From: Flectobacillus sp. BAB-3569
GTDB lineage: Bacteria; Bacteroidota; Bacteroidia; Cytophagales; Spirosomataceae
NCBI RefSeq assembly: GCF_002270355.1
Contig: NZ_NJFZ01000009.1
Coordinates: 186,001-250,000 of the forward strand
Length of the DNA stretch: 64,000 bases
Direction of reading: 5' to 3'
Part shown: one piece after another, positions 7,623 to 17,351 of the stretch
Layout: each line of letters opens with the position of its first letter
Position numbering within the stretch: position 1 is the stretch's first letter
Position numbers and translations under genes: made by a program
Notes under the pieces: generated by a model
Databases searched by the model: none
Seen by the model: only the letters and a program-made list of their open reading frames with translations
Told to the model about the DNA's origin: nothing

Positions 7623-10055
7623 TTATTCTTCATCACAACCAATTGGAGCCCCAGGAGCCATCTCTTTATGAGTAGCTACTTTTGCTGCCGAAGGATTTTT
7701 CATTCTTTCAACAGCATAGTCTAAATGCGCAGCATAGTCACTTTCTTTCGTATTCTTCTGGGTCTCGATATAGGCTTTCAAATCTTTGATAGCTTTGCCA
7801 CAAACCGCACGAACTTGATAATTAGCGGCTTCGTTTACACTCAATGCTAACAAATGCGTTAATACGATTTGTTCAGTTTGAAACTGCACTTTACGAGCCA
7901 ATCCTGTGGTTTTAGGAGCTTTCCAAGTTTTTTCAATTAATTGAGTCAGCATTTCTTCCAAACCTAGACTGCCATATCTTGCTTCGTATTCGACCATACG
8001 ACTAGCACGCTCAGGTTGTAATAAAAATTGTAAAGGAAAATCAGTCGCAGATTCGGCGGCTGCCAATGGGTCAAATGCACGACCTGTACGTTTTTTAAAC
8101 AGTTCACGGTTTGGCCAATAACCAGCAGGACGTGCAGGAATCAATTGGATAATCGATTCAGGAATAGTCAAGGTTTCTGATGAAAGAGTTTGTAATACAG
8201 CATCCAAGGCTTTTTGTTGTGTTTCTTTACTAACCAAAGTATTAGGCTTTTGTCCGTCACCACGCAAAGCATAACGGTAATCTACTGAGCCAATAATCTT
8301 TGCCGCAGCCTCTACTTGGTAACGATGGTAATTGTAAATTGGCACCAAAACATCTTCTAAGTGTGACATTGGCATTCCTTTACGGATACTATTTTCTCCA
8401 AAAGAACTCAAGGCTTTTTGACGCACAGCCAAGGTATTATTTAATTCATCAACTGGATTTTTACCATTATCCCAAAGGTGAGCCGTTGAGCTGTGGCTTC
8501 CTGCAGGACGAGCGTCAATATCTGTCAAAAACAATAAACCTTTTGCATTAGCCTCGTCAATAATTTTATTCAGAGCAGCCTTCTCATCTGTGCCTTGTGG
8601 AAAATCTTGGTAGCCGAAAGTAATCGAATATTTATCCCAGTCACCGATGCCCAATGCGTAAGCATCAGAAAGGTCTACTTCTCCTTTGCTATTGAGTTTT
8701 ACCGTTGGGTGAGGATAATCCATCACCGAAGCTCTGTTATTGATACTTGCTGAATAATTGTGCATTAATCCCAAGGTATGGCCAATTTCGTGGGCTGCCA
8801 ATTGCTTTAAGCGAGTCAATGCCATTTTGAGCATTGGGTCTTTTTCTGGGTCTAGTTTTTCACCTTTTTCAAAAGGAGATAATAAACCTTGTGCAATGAG
8901 ATAATCCTGACGAACACGTAACGAACCCAATGTTACATGACCTTTGATGATTTCGCCTGTACGAGGGTCAATAACTGAAGCGCCATACGACCAGCCACGT
9001 GTGCTGCGGTGAACCCAGTTGATGACATTATAGCGTGCATCCATCGGGTCGGCATCGTCTGGCAATAATTTTACTTGGAAGGCATTTTTATAACCAGCCG
9101 CTTCGTATGCTTGATTCCACCATTGTGCACCTTCCATCAAGGCAGAGCGAATGGGCTCTGGCGTACCGTTGTCGAGATAATAAATGATTGGTTCAACTGC
9201 TTCTGAAACCTTAGCTTTCGGGTCTTTTTTCTTTAATCTATGACGAACTATATAATACTTGTCGATAGGCTCGGATACGGGAGTCGAGTAATCGAAATAA
9301 GAAATAGCATTAAAACTAGAACGAGGATCAAATACTCTTGGTTTGTAGTCAGAATCAGGTAATTGCAAAAAACTATGGTGCACACGCAATGTCAAAGCTT
9401 CCTGACTTGGCGCAACCGAGCGAACGTATTCACCTGCATCATCGCCACCTACGAATGTCAATGTAACTTCAAATTCAGAGTTTAGCGGAAAGTTTTTCGT
9501 GTTTGCCAAATACATTGCCGAACGAGACTTGTCGAGCGAATAACTACCTTGTTTCATGCCTCTGATACGGTCAGCAACTCCCGAAACATCGCTCATTAAG
9601 AAATCTGTCGCGTCAACCAATACTTTTCCATCTTCTTCTGCCTCAGCAGCAAATCCCCAGACAGTGGAAGAAGCAAACGATTGTTGCACAGCACGTTTTT
9701 CATTGGCATCGTTGCTCAAAGCACGGTATTTATAATTGGGCTGAGTAAGTAAGATTTTTCGACCTATTTTCTGGAAAAATACTACTTTTTCATCGCCTAA
9801 TAATCCACGGTCCAAGCCAATATCATTAGAGCCTAAACCAGCAGGTAACGAAGAATAATACAAAAACTCTTTGTCAAATTTGTCAATTTGTAACCATATT
9901 TTTCCAGCATCTTCATCCCAGAAGAAAGGAAAGAAACCCTCATATTTTTTGAGTCCTTTGGTTTTTTCAGAGATACTTGGAAGTTTTTGAGCAAGAGACG
10001 AATAAGTAAAACTTACTAGAAACAATAAAATACTCAAGAGTGAAATTTTTTTCAT
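7623..10055 (-). CDS. zinc-dependent metalloprotease (DUF5117/DUF5118 type)
   Basis: The 810-residue product starts at the ATG at 10055 (MKKISLLSILLFLVSFTYSSLAQ), which gives a clean signal peptide; the frame continues upstream only through non-coding sequence. The extended zinc motif HEIGHTLGLMHN is at 422-433, a metzincin-like HExxHxxGxxH, in a protein whose N-terminal part (GFFPFFWDEDAGKIWLQI and GLDRGLLGDEKVVFFQ) is typical of the large Bacteroidota family annotated with DUF5117 and DUF5118. It is an exported peptidase, periplasmic or outer-membrane associated; substrates are unknown. The gene is divergent from the EamA transporter with about 150 bases between starts and has its own terminator. 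Confidence 0.9.
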   Translation of the reverse strand: MKKISLLSILLFLVSFTYSSLAQKLPSISEKTKGLKKYEGFFPFFWDEDAGKIWLQIDKFDKEFLYYSSLPAGLGSNDIGLDRGLLGDEKVVFFQKIGRKILLTQPNYKYRALSNDANEKRAVQQSFASSTVWGFAAEAEEDGKVLVDATDFLMSDVSGVADRIRGMKQGSYSLDKSRSAMYLANTKNFPLNSEFEVTLTFVGGDDAGEYVRSVAPSQEALTLRVHHSFLQLPDSDYKPRVFDPRSSFNAISYFDYSTPVSEPIDKYYIVRHRLKKKDPKAKVSEAVEPIIYYLDNGTPEPIRSALMEGAQWWNQAYEAAGYKNAFQVKLLPDDADPMDARYNVINWVHRSTRGWSYGASVIDPRTGEIIKGHVTLGSLRVRQDYLIAQGLLSPFEKGEKLDPEKDPMLKMALTRLKQLAAHEIGHTLGLMHNYSASINNRASVMDYPHPTVKLNSKGEVDLSDAYALGIGDWDKYSITFGYQDFPQGTDEKAALNKIIDEANAKGLLFLTDIDARPAGSHSSTAHLWDNGKNPVDELNNTLAVRQKALSSFGENSIRKGMPMSHLEDVLVPIYNYHRYQVEAAAKIIGSVDYRYALRGDGQKPNTLVSKETQQKALDAVLQTLSSETLTIPESIIQLIPARPAGYWPNRELFKKRTGRAFDPLAAAESATDFPLQFLLQPERASRMVEYEARYGSLGLEEMLTQLIEKTWKAPKTTGLARKVQFQTEQIVLTHLLALSVNEAANYQVRAVCGKAIKDLKAYIETQKNTKESDYAAHLDYAVERMKNPSAAKVATHKEMAPGAPIGCDEE

Positions 10056-10208
10056 ACGAAAGGTAGTTTGTTGAAAAATACAATTTAGCAGGTAATGACC
10101 AAGTGAATCTTTTTTAGAAATAAGGTTCTTGAAAAAATTCATTTGAGTAAATATAAACACCGAGGTAAGAATTCACAAACTTTCCAGAAAAATCGCCAAC
10201 TTCGTAGG

Positions 10209-11114
10209 ATGAAAGAACAAAATCAACAGCTAAAAATTTGGGGAGGTTTAGGTATCCTTTATTTTGTTTGGGGCTCTACCTACTTGGCCATTCGTTTTAT
10301 GGTGCAAAGTTTTCCGCCTGTCATGGGGTCTGGAATTCGTAATTTAAGTGCAGGAACCATTCTTTTAATCTGGGCGATGGTCTCCAAAAAATATATTACA
10401 CCTAGTAAAAAACACTTACTCACCATGACACTTACGGGTACATTAATGATTACCTTGGGAAATGGATTTTTTACGATTGCAGGCAAATGGATTCCCTCGA
10501 GTTACGCGGCGTTATTTTCGGCATTAGGTCCTGTGGTGTTGGTGTTGATGCTCTGGTTTTCGAATATTGAAAAACCACAACCAAAAGTGATTTTAGGGTC
10601 ATTATTGGGAATTATTGGCGTAGGTATTTTGATTAGTTTAAAAAAGTTGGCGCTCAAGGGATACGAGCAATATTATATCTATGGCGTGGTTTTAATGTTA
10701 ATTGCCACTATTGCATTCAATGCCAGTATGGTCATTCTCAAAAAAGCTAGATTACCCTATTCGACTCCTCAATTGTCGGGTATTCAAATGATCATAGGAG
10801 GAGGTTTGTCCTTAGTCATAAGCTTCTTTTTGGGTGATTTTCAATATTTTACTCAAATAGAAGTAAAGTCAACGGCTATTTTTGCCTTACTATATTTGAT
10901 TGTTATTGGCTCAATTGTGGCTTTCAACGTATTCAATTGGCTTATCAAGGTGGCGCCGCCAACTTTGGTCTCAACCTATACTTATGTCAACCCATTGGTA
11001 GCGATGTTGTTGGGCTGGTTATTGGCTGGAGAAGAGTTACATCCCTTGATGATTGTCGCAGGAGGTATTATTATCGCCGCAGTGGCGTTGATTACTACTT
11101 CAAAAAAGAAATAG
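10209..11114 (+). CDS. EamA/DMT family transporter
   Basis: The product is a 301-residue inner-membrane protein with about ten transmembrane helices in two EamA repeats. It contains YFVWGSTYLAIRFMVQSFPP near the N-terminus and the conserved end GWLLAGEELHPLMIVAGGIIIAAVAL. I start at the ATG at 10209 because the longer frame would open with TTG and add a polar tail unlike the family. DMT exporters move amino acids, metabolites or drugs; the substrate is not readable. No clear terminator follows. Confidence 0.88.
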   Translation: MKEQNQQLKIWGGLGILYFVWGSTYLAIRFMVQSFPPVMGSGIRNLSAGTILLIWAMVSKKYITPSKKHLLTMTLTGTLMITLGNGFFTIAGKWIPSSYAALFSALGPVVLVLMLWFSNIEKPQPKVILGSLLGIIGVGILISLKKLALKGYEQYYIYGVVLMLIATIAFNASMVILKKARLPYSTPQLSGIQMIIGGGLSLVISFFLGDFQYFTQIEVKSTAIFALLYLIVIGSIVAFNVFNWLIKVAPPTLVSTYTYVNPLVAMLLGWLLAGEELHPLMIVAGGIIIAAVALITTSKKK

Positions 11115-11541
11115 ATTCTCCTTGCTGAGGTCAACAAATACGAGTAGATTTTATATGAAATTTAGTTTAAAATACTGGTAAAGATAAGTTGCTGTGCAAA
11201 ATGCTATTCAATTGATTTTGAATGTAATGTATTGATAATGAAGTTTTTATGTTTTGGGGGATAAATAGTTTTATTGATTTATTCTTCGTCTTACTTTTTG
11301 TCTTGAAACAAAAAGTAACAAAAATTCAAGAATTTATAAACTCGCTTCGCTCAAACAGTATAAATTCATTGCTTACGCCAGCAATTTTAAGAAAGTTTAA
11401 ACAGGTTCAATTTAAAATTTATATTTTCAATTCACTACCAATTTAGAACTCATAGTTCAGCATTATTACTTAAAATCGAATACCGTTTTCAGCTCTTTGT
11501 GGCTTTACCACTGTTTCCTCAAACATTTAATCATTTAACAT
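11115..11541. other. 427-base gap with repeat sequences
   Basis: The gap contains a solo family A terminal-like motif (11184-11202, ATAAGTTGCTGTGCAAAAT) and the dispersed-looking repeat at 11268-11420. The last 100 bases lead to the esterase gene; no consensus -7 element was found. Confidence 0.5.
11268..11420. repeat. dispersed intergenic repeat with an internal hairpin
   Basis: A palindromic block (ACTTTTTGTCTTG facing CAAAAAGTAAC) is followed by AATTCAAGAA and the GC-richer block ACTCGCTTCGCTCAAACAG. The composition is unlike neighbouring intergenic DNA. I associate this block with dispersed intergenic repeats in Bacteroidota genomes, but only one copy lies in this window. Confidence 0.45.
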
Positions 11542-12462
11542 ATGATCAAAAAAGTCTTATTTTCTATTTGTTTAGCGACCATGATGCAAGTAGCTCAAGC
11601 ACAAATTCAAGAATATCCTTTATATGAAGGAAAAGTTCCTAATACAAAACCTCATAAAAATACAGAATCATCGGCGACGGATGCCAATGGTATTTTGAGA
11701 ATTTCTGAGGTTTCAATACCTTCTATCACTGTCTATCCTGCGCCAAAAGAAACGGCTAATGGAACAGCTGTTATTGTGTTTCCAGGCGGAGGATACCGTA
11801 TTTTGGCTGCCTCACACGAAGGTTCTGATGTGGCAAAGGAGCTAAACAAAATCGGCGTGACTGCTTTTGTGTTAAAATACCGTATTCCTGACTCAACGAA
11901 GCAAGTCGACAAAACAATTGCACCCTTACAGGATGCTCAGCAGGCACTGAGATTTGTGCGTGCTAAAGCAGAATCTTTTGGTATTAGTCCTAATCGTGTG
12001 GGCATTTTGGGCTTTTCGGCTGGTGGACACTTGGCTGCAACTACAGCGACTCATTTTGCACAACCAGTAGGTGAATTGGCTGATAAAAGCAACGTTCGAC
12101 CTGATTTTGCCGTGTTGTTGTATCCTGTTATCACGATGAAACCTTTTGGTCATAGAGGCTCACAGGAGCAATTGATTGGTAAAAATCCATCAGAAAGTTT
12201 AGTGACTTTGTATTCTAACGAATTGCAGGTGACGCCACAAACACCTCCGTGTTTTTTGGTACATGCCCAAGATGATGGCGGTGTTCCTGTCCACAACTCT
12301 TTGAGATTTTATGATGCTTTGGTAGAAAAGAAAGTGCCAGCCGAATTACATATTTACCCTAAAGGTGGTCATGGATTTGGTCTGAATAATAAAACTACTC
12401 CAGATAAATGGTTTGAACGTTTGAAAAGCTGGATGGATTCGAATGGCTGGTTGAAAAAATAA
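11542..12462 (+). CDS. secreted alpha/beta hydrolase (acetyl-esterase-like)
   Basis: The 306-residue product has a signal peptide (MIKKVLFSICLATMMQVAQA). Catalytic elements are the oxyanion loop VFPGGGY (79-85), the nucleophile elbow GFSAGG with S159, an acid in HAQDDGGVP (D244 or D245) and the histidine H277 in PKGGHGFG. The pattern is that of the BD-FAE/AXE-like esterases, which remove acetyl or feruloyl groups from plant polysaccharides in the periplasm. The exact ester is not decided by sequence. The gene is single with a strong terminator 29 bases after the stop. Confidence 0.87.
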   Translation: MIKKVLFSICLATMMQVAQAQIQEYPLYEGKVPNTKPHKNTESSATDANGILRISEVSIPSITVYPAPKETANGTAVIVFPGGGYRILAASHEGSDVAKELNKIGVTAFVLKYRIPDSTKQVDKTIAPLQDAQQALRFVRAKAESFGISPNRVGILGFSAGGHLAATTATHFAQPVGELADKSNVRPDFAVLLYPVITMKPFGHRGSQEQLIGKNPSESLVTLYSNELQVTPQTPPCFLVHAQDDGGVPVHNSLRFYDALVEKKVPAELHIYPKGGHGFGLNNKTTPDKWFERLKSWMDSNGWLKK

Positions 12463-12490
12463 CCACTTACCAAACAGCTTCTTTGATAAG

Positions 12491-12525
12491 TACAAAAATG
12501 GCCTCAATCCGAGGCTATTTTTGTA
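12491..12525 (+). terminator. terminator of the esterase gene
   Basis: A 15-bp stem with one wobble pair (TACAAAAATGGCCTC with GAGGCTATTTTTGTA) closes a 5-base loop. Its 3' arm carries the T-run and runs into the -7 element of the next gene at 12524. Confidence 0.75.
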
Positions 12526-12531
12526 TCTTTG
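12524..12531 (+). promoter_or_regulatory. -7 promoter element TATCTTTG of the methyltransferase gene
   Basis: A perfect TAnnTTTG match lies 27 bases before the chosen GTG start. It overlaps the last 2 bases of the preceding terminator. No -33 TTG is seen at the usual spacing. Confidence 0.55.
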
Positions 12532-12558
12532 CACTTTGAAAGTTTAAAGGAGATTCTA

Positions 12559-13743
12559 GTGAAAAATCAAATAGCACAATTTTGTGAACAAATTCAACAG
12601 TCAGTAGAACAAAAGTCATTGGTAAAAGTCTCATTGGGCAATTATCAGGGTAATGAACCTGCGTTGAAAAATATTTATATACGTTTAGTTTTAATTAAAA
12701 ATATTGAAAAACTGGCGTTTACTTTTCGATATAAAACTAAGGATATTGTCAAAAACTTTGATTTGACAGAGGGATATAAGTCCATTGCTGAATGGTTGGA
12801 AGATGGTTTTAAAGTTGCGACACTCATGAGTACAGAGTCTGATTGGCAATATGAAGTCTTGAAAAATGGTAAAGTTATGCTCAAACAAAAAACGGCAAGT
12901 GCGAAAGCAACACCATCGTTGGAGCATAATAAAGAAAAGAAACGATTGATCAAGCCAGCAGAAAAAGCCTACTTGGTAGATTTGAAAATTACGGATGAGC
13001 AAGGTAATGTTTTCAAAAATGCTCAAGATAAATACCGCCAAATCAATCATTATGTAGAGATTTTGAGCTCGTTGATTAAAGATTCAGCCATTGAAAACCT
13101 ACACAAAGTGGTAGATATGGGTTCTGGAAAAGGCTATTTGACTTTTGCATTATACGATTATTTGCACAATACTTTAGGTTTGAAAACCCAAGTTCAGGGA
13201 GTAGAATATCGTCAGGATATGGTTGACTTGTGTAATCAATTTGCCCAGAATGCAAGTTTCGATGGTTTGAGTTTTACGCAAGGAACCATTTTGGATTATG
13301 AGCAAAAAGACATCAGTATGTTAATTGCCTTGCACGCTTGTGATACTGCCACAGACGACGCTATATTTAAAGGTCTACAATCTGATGCCGAGTTGATTGT
13401 GGTGGCGCCATGTTGTCACAAGCAAATCAGAAGAGAAATAGAAAAGAACAAAGCGCAAAATGAATTGAAGTTTTTGACCAAATACGGCATATTTCTCGAA
13501 CGACAAGCCGAAATGGTCACGGATGGAATTCGTGCATTGATTTTGGAATATTTTGGTTACAAAACCAAAGTTTTTGAATTTATTTCAGATGCTCATACTC
13601 CCAAAAATGTATTGGTTGTAGGGATTAAATCTGGGATTAATCCAAAACGTCAAGCAGAAATTTTGCAAGAAATAGCTCAAACCAAAGCCTATTTTGGTAT
13701 CGATTATCACCATTTAGAAAGGCTTACGCAATTAAGCAAATAG
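12559..13743 (+). CDS. class I SAM-dependent methyltransferase (Methyltransf_32 type)
   Basis: The 394-residue cytoplasmic protein has the SAM-binding loop VVDMGSGKGYLTF at about 184-196 and the downstream motifs ALHACDTATDDAI and VVAPCCHKQIRREI. The CCHK block is typical of the METTL25/RRNAD1-like family. I choose the GTG at 12559 because AAAGGAG lies 6 bases upstream; the longer frame starts with a TTG inside the promoter. The N-terminal 170 residues form a separate helical domain, probably for substrate binding. An RNA or protein substrate is plausible but unproven. Confidence 0.85.
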   Translation: MKNQIAQFCEQIQQSVEQKSLVKVSLGNYQGNEPALKNIYIRLVLIKNIEKLAFTFRYKTKDIVKNFDLTEGYKSIAEWLEDGFKVATLMSTESDWQYEVLKNGKVMLKQKTASAKATPSLEHNKEKKRLIKPAEKAYLVDLKITDEQGNVFKNAQDKYRQINHYVEILSSLIKDSAIENLHKVVDMGSGKGYLTFALYDYLHNTLGLKTQVQGVEYRQDMVDLCNQFAQNASFDGLSFTQGTILDYEQKDISMLIALHACDTATDDAIFKGLQSDAELIVVAPCCHKQIRREIEKNKAQNELKFLTKYGIFLERQAEMVTDGIRALILEYFGYKTKVFEFISDAHTPKNVLVVGIKSGINPKRQAEILQEIAQTKAYFGIDYHHLERLTQLSK

Positions 13744-13965
13744 CTAAGAAGACGTTATTTGTTAATAGTATATTCGTTATTTGAAGGGGTTATAATCAGA
13801 TAATTACATCCCAATAGCAACATAAAATACTATTGACATAACTGTTCTCATTACATAGCTAAAACCGGAACAGAATCCTTAGAGAACTCAAGTGGTTGAA
13901 AATTGCAACCTGTTTTAAAAAATTACCTTTACAAGTAAAACTCATTGACCTCAAAATAGAAATAA

Positions 13966-15555
13966 ATGTCTAAGAATACTGCAAATATCGCCTTCCTATT
14001 CATTTTTGTTTTCGCAACAGTCCTACGCTTTTACCATATTAATAACTATGGAATTTTTGGTGATGAAAAGCAAGGAATCATGGTGGCCGTCGGAAATGTA
14101 AACATTGGCGGAAAAAAAGCCTTGATGGCTCCTGACAAAACCTTTACGCCGAGAGATTTCTGGCAGCCCAAAACCATTGCCGAATTGTTGGATGCCAACG
14201 CCCGTGGCGATACTAGTGGGAATGCAACCGTTCATTTAATTACAATGAATGTCTTTGGGCATTTGTTCGGGCACTCGGATGGTGCTTTAAGAAGCGTTTC
14301 GGCTATTTATAACTTACTCACCATTCTGTTTATCTTTTTGATTGGTCGCAATATTTTCAAGAATGATAAAATTGCTTTGATTGCAGCATTTTTGGCGGCT
14401 ACCGAACCGTTTTATATTATTTTTAGTCAGCAAGCTCGCTTTTATACAACTTGTATTTTCTTCGGAACAATGGCGTCTTATTACTTTTTACAAATTATGG
14501 TAAATGGTAAAAGTTCCCTGAAATATTATGCTGCCTACACGGTTTCTATTATCCTAACTATATTTTCTAACTACCTCACTTTCACCGTATTCTTGGTGCA
14601 TGGCTTGTATTGGCTCATAGCTGATCGCACGTGGTTGAAGCTTCGTAGTTTTATGATTTGTTATGGTATTATGGCTATTCCTTTCGGGCTTTGGATGACC
14701 AAAGGACCTGGGCAGTATGCACTTTTGTATATCAAGGATGCGACTAATTTGTACAATTCTATTCTGAAAAATCCTAAGCTTGCGGCTTCCTATCAAGGGT
14801 TTATAGATTTGGCTTCAGCCAAGAATCTATTTGTTCGCGGAACATCCATTGTGTCAGACTATTTTATTTTTACGAATGGTTGGTATGAAAAATTTGGTAA
14901 TAAAATAGCATTCTTATTGGTTATAGGATTCTTATTGGTTGTAACATTTGTTGTTTTGCAAAAGGCAAAAAAGTCTGATTTTCAGTTATTTACATTTGTG
15001 GTGCTAATTGTATTTATTCCTTTTGTTTTCTCTGTAGTTTCTGCCTACAAAGCTGGTGTAATGACAGGATTTTATTTTAGATATACTAGTTTTGGTTTAC
15101 CATTTGTGTCGATTTTGATGGCTTGGTTTTTAGTCAAAATGTTTGAAAACCATAAAATACTATTTACAGGCTTCGCTGTGGTGTTACTCATCCAGTTCTA
15201 TTCTTTTGCCAAAATTATCAAGCATTTTTATGCTGATGGTCAACAAAAGTACACGAGTTCACGCAATCGTGGAGCGAATCCGTATATCATGGTAGCTGAT
15301 AAAATCAAGTCGATGTATATGCCTGGCGACACCATTGTGTATCCTTCGGTTTATGCAAATGGTTTTAGTAAAGCCATTGATCGCCCAAAAGGCGAGTTCG
15401 ATAATCATGATGCCCAGTTGGTCAACTTATATCTCCCTAAAGACGCAACCTATATCCAGCGAATTGCCTTTGAAGAAACAGATCGAGTTTTGCTAAGAAG
15501 AAATGGACAAACCATCGTATTGTTCAATTTTGAGGGTATGAAATACCGATACTAG
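13966..15555 (+). CDS. glycosyltransferase family 39-like membrane protein
   Basis: The 529-residue product has about eleven membrane segments in the first 420 residues and a C-terminal soluble domain. The first extramembrane loop holds NYGIFGDEKQGI, the acidic DE pair used by GT39/ArnT/PMT enzymes, and a later loop has EPFYIIFSQQARFYT. Such enzymes move a sugar from a polyprenyl phosphate carrier onto protein or lipid on the periplasmic side. It lies directly before another large membrane protein in the same direction and is separated from it by a 23-bp hairpin repeat. Acceptor and donor are unknown. Confidence 0.8.
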   Translation: MSKNTANIAFLFIFVFATVLRFYHINNYGIFGDEKQGIMVAVGNVNIGGKKALMAPDKTFTPRDFWQPKTIAELLDANARGDTSGNATVHLITMNVFGHLFGHSDGALRSVSAIYNLLTILFIFLIGRNIFKNDKIALIAAFLAATEPFYIIFSQQARFYTTCIFFGTMASYYFLQIMVNGKSSLKYYAAYTVSIILTIFSNYLTFTVFLVHGLYWLIADRTWLKLRSFMICYGIMAIPFGLWMTKGPGQYALLYIKDATNLYNSILKNPKLAASYQGFIDLASAKNLFVRGTSIVSDYFIFTNGWYEKFGNKIAFLLVIGFLLVVTFVVLQKAKKSDFQLFTFVVLIVFIPFVFSVVSAYKAGVMTGFYFRYTSFGLPFVSILMAWFLVKMFENHKILFTGFAVVLLIQFYSFAKIIKHFYADGQQKYTSSRNRGANPYIMVADKIKSMYMPGDTIVYPSVYANGFSKAIDRPKGEFDNHDAQLVNLYLPKDATYIQRIAFEETDRVLLRRNGQTIVLFNFEGMKYRY

Positions 15556-15565
15556 ATGTAATTAT

Positions 15566-15625
15566 TGAATTGTGAATGATGAATTGTGGATTTTTAAATA
15601 TTCACAATTCATCATTCACAATTCA
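15566..15625. repeat. long perfect hairpin repeat (TGAATTGTGAATGATGAATT family)
   Basis: A perfect 23-bp stem (15566-15588 with 15603-15625) encloses a 14-base loop, 10 bases after the GT39 stop codon. Related units lie at 17352-17376, 17437-17467 and 29814-29849, all beside stop codons. It could act as a transcription-stopping or mRNA-end structure, although no T-run follows. Confidence 0.7.
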
Positions 15626-15672
15626 TCACTCATACTTAGAAAGCATTTTCAAAATATTAAAATTTATAGATA

Positions 15673-17346
15673 GTGAAAGAACAAAAAGTCCTGTCGAAAT
15701 TTTGGTTTTGGGGTTTACTCATCTTACCCATTCTACTTTATTTCCTATTGATTGAGCTTTATGGAATGAATATTCCTTATGTGGATGACCACGGACTGAA
15801 GGGTTTTTTAGTAAAATTCCAAGATAGTAAAACTTGGACAGAAAAAATTACAGCCATTTTTGCCCAACATAACGAACACCGAATTGGACTTACTCGTATT
15901 TGGTTTTTGTTTGTTTATGGGATTTATGGAAGTATCAATTACAAATGGTTAATGTGGTTTGGTAATATCCTGTTAGTAGGTGTGTTGGGGATATATGCTG
16001 CTTATTTCAAGAAAAATAAAATTTCACTTTTATACTTTTTACCACTTCCTTGGATTCTACTGACCTCAATTAATCAGGAAAATACCTTTTGGGGAATGGC
16101 TTCTATACAAAATTTTGGAATTGTATTCCTAAGTCTTTGGGCATTTTGGGAATTAGAGGAGGAAAGGCTCATCAGTGCGCTAGTTTTGGTATCCATTGCA
16201 GTGTTTACTAGTGGCAATGGTTTTGTTACCTTAGCCATTATGTGTGGTTTTTTATTGTTGAAACAGCAGTGGAAAAACTTAGGAATCTTGGTTTTGTTGG
16301 GTGTCTTGCTTGCCTTCCTCTATTTCGCAACTTACCAAAAACCTCCAGCAACGCCTTCAGCAACTTTGGCAGACTTGAAAAAGGTACTTTTGGCTTTTGT
16401 CTCTTTTGCAGGAAGTGCCGCCGATGTCTCTCTTGATACTGCGATTTCGGTACGAACCATAAAAGCGATATTCTTGGGAGGGATATTACTCATTTTAGCA
16501 TTGATTTGTGTTGTAAGAAATATTCCTTTTGATTTTAGATTGAAAAAATATTCTACTCCCAAAAACTGGCCTGTTTTTATTTTGGCAACGATATTGTTAA
16601 TTGTATTGTCATCTTTTATGGTAGCATGGACAAGAGTTGTGGGGTATGGAATGCCAACCATTTTAACAAGCCGTTATAAGATTTACAGCCTTTTGTTTGT
16701 GATTACGATGTATGTTTGGCTGTTGCGAGTGCTAGAGGAAAAGCATCGTTGGCGTATGTTCTTGTTTGCGCTACCATTTTCAATTTTGACCTATTTCAAT
16801 GGATTTTGGCAGAGCATTTCACAAATTGATTACCATTATAAAGGCTTGATTTGTAATATGTTCAATTGGACGTATGAAGATTTATCAGGAAAAACTAATA
16901 GTCCCACACAGTTTAGATACTATAATCCTGCGACAGTATTTGGTAGCCTAACGCCTATTTTGTTGACCAACGATTTTAGTCATGATCCACAAATCAAATT
17001 AGAAGAAGCAAAAGTGCAGGACGGCAATGTTGTGATTCGTGGGGTTGGCGATTTTCATTTTCCTTGGCTCGATCCTGACAATGGGGTATACTTGATTGCT
17101 AAATCAGACAAACGGGTTTATGTTTTCCCTCTTCGTTCGATCAAAGCTGGTGTAAGGTTACTGATAGGAGGGCATGCAGTTTTTGGTCCGTATTTCGAAA
17201 ACCAAATTCCAACCTTTGAATTTGATGCAGGTACTTATAAACTAGCTATTTTGGCCGTTGAAGATACTCAAAAGCGTATTTTGAATACGCAACAAACAAT
17301 CACTATTGAGGCAAATACCAGAAAAGCCGTGGAGACGAATTGGTAA
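15673..17346 (+). CDS. polytopic membrane protein of unknown function
   Basis: The 557-residue product starts with GTG at 15673, the only reasonable start before the first membrane helix (FWFWGLLILPILLYFLL). About ten to eleven hydrophobic segments extend to residue 385. A C-terminal domain of about 150 residues of beta-rich sequence follows, ending in an Ig-like segment. The first loop has NIPYVDDHGLKGF, an acidic DD pair where GT-C enzymes place their catalytic acid, so a GT-C-like glycosyltransferase fold is possible. I do not recognise a named family. It follows the GT39 gene in the same orientation, suggesting shared work in envelope glycan transfer. Confidence 0.7.
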   Translation: MKEQKVLSKFWFWGLLILPILLYFLLIELYGMNIPYVDDHGLKGFLVKFQDSKTWTEKITAIFAQHNEHRIGLTRIWFLFVYGIYGSINYKWLMWFGNILLVGVLGIYAAYFKKNKISLLYFLPLPWILLTSINQENTFWGMASIQNFGIVFLSLWAFWELEEERLISALVLVSIAVFTSGNGFVTLAIMCGFLLLKQQWKNLGILVLLGVLLAFLYFATYQKPPATPSATLADLKKVLLAFVSFAGSAADVSLDTAISVRTIKAIFLGGILLILALICVVRNIPFDFRLKKYSTPKNWPVFILATILLIVLSSFMVAWTRVVGYGMPTILTSRYKIYSLLFVITMYVWLLRVLEEKHRWRMFLFALPFSILTYFNGFWQSISQIDYHYKGLICNMFNWTYEDLSGKTNSPTQFRYYNPATVFGSLTPILLTNDFSHDPQIKLEEAKVQDGNVVIRGVGDFHFPWLDPDNGVYLIAKSDKRVYVFPLRSIKAGVRLLIGGHAVFGPYFENQIPTFEFDAGTYKLAILAVEDTQKRILNTQQTITIEANTRKAVETNW

Positions 17347-17351
17347 ATGGT

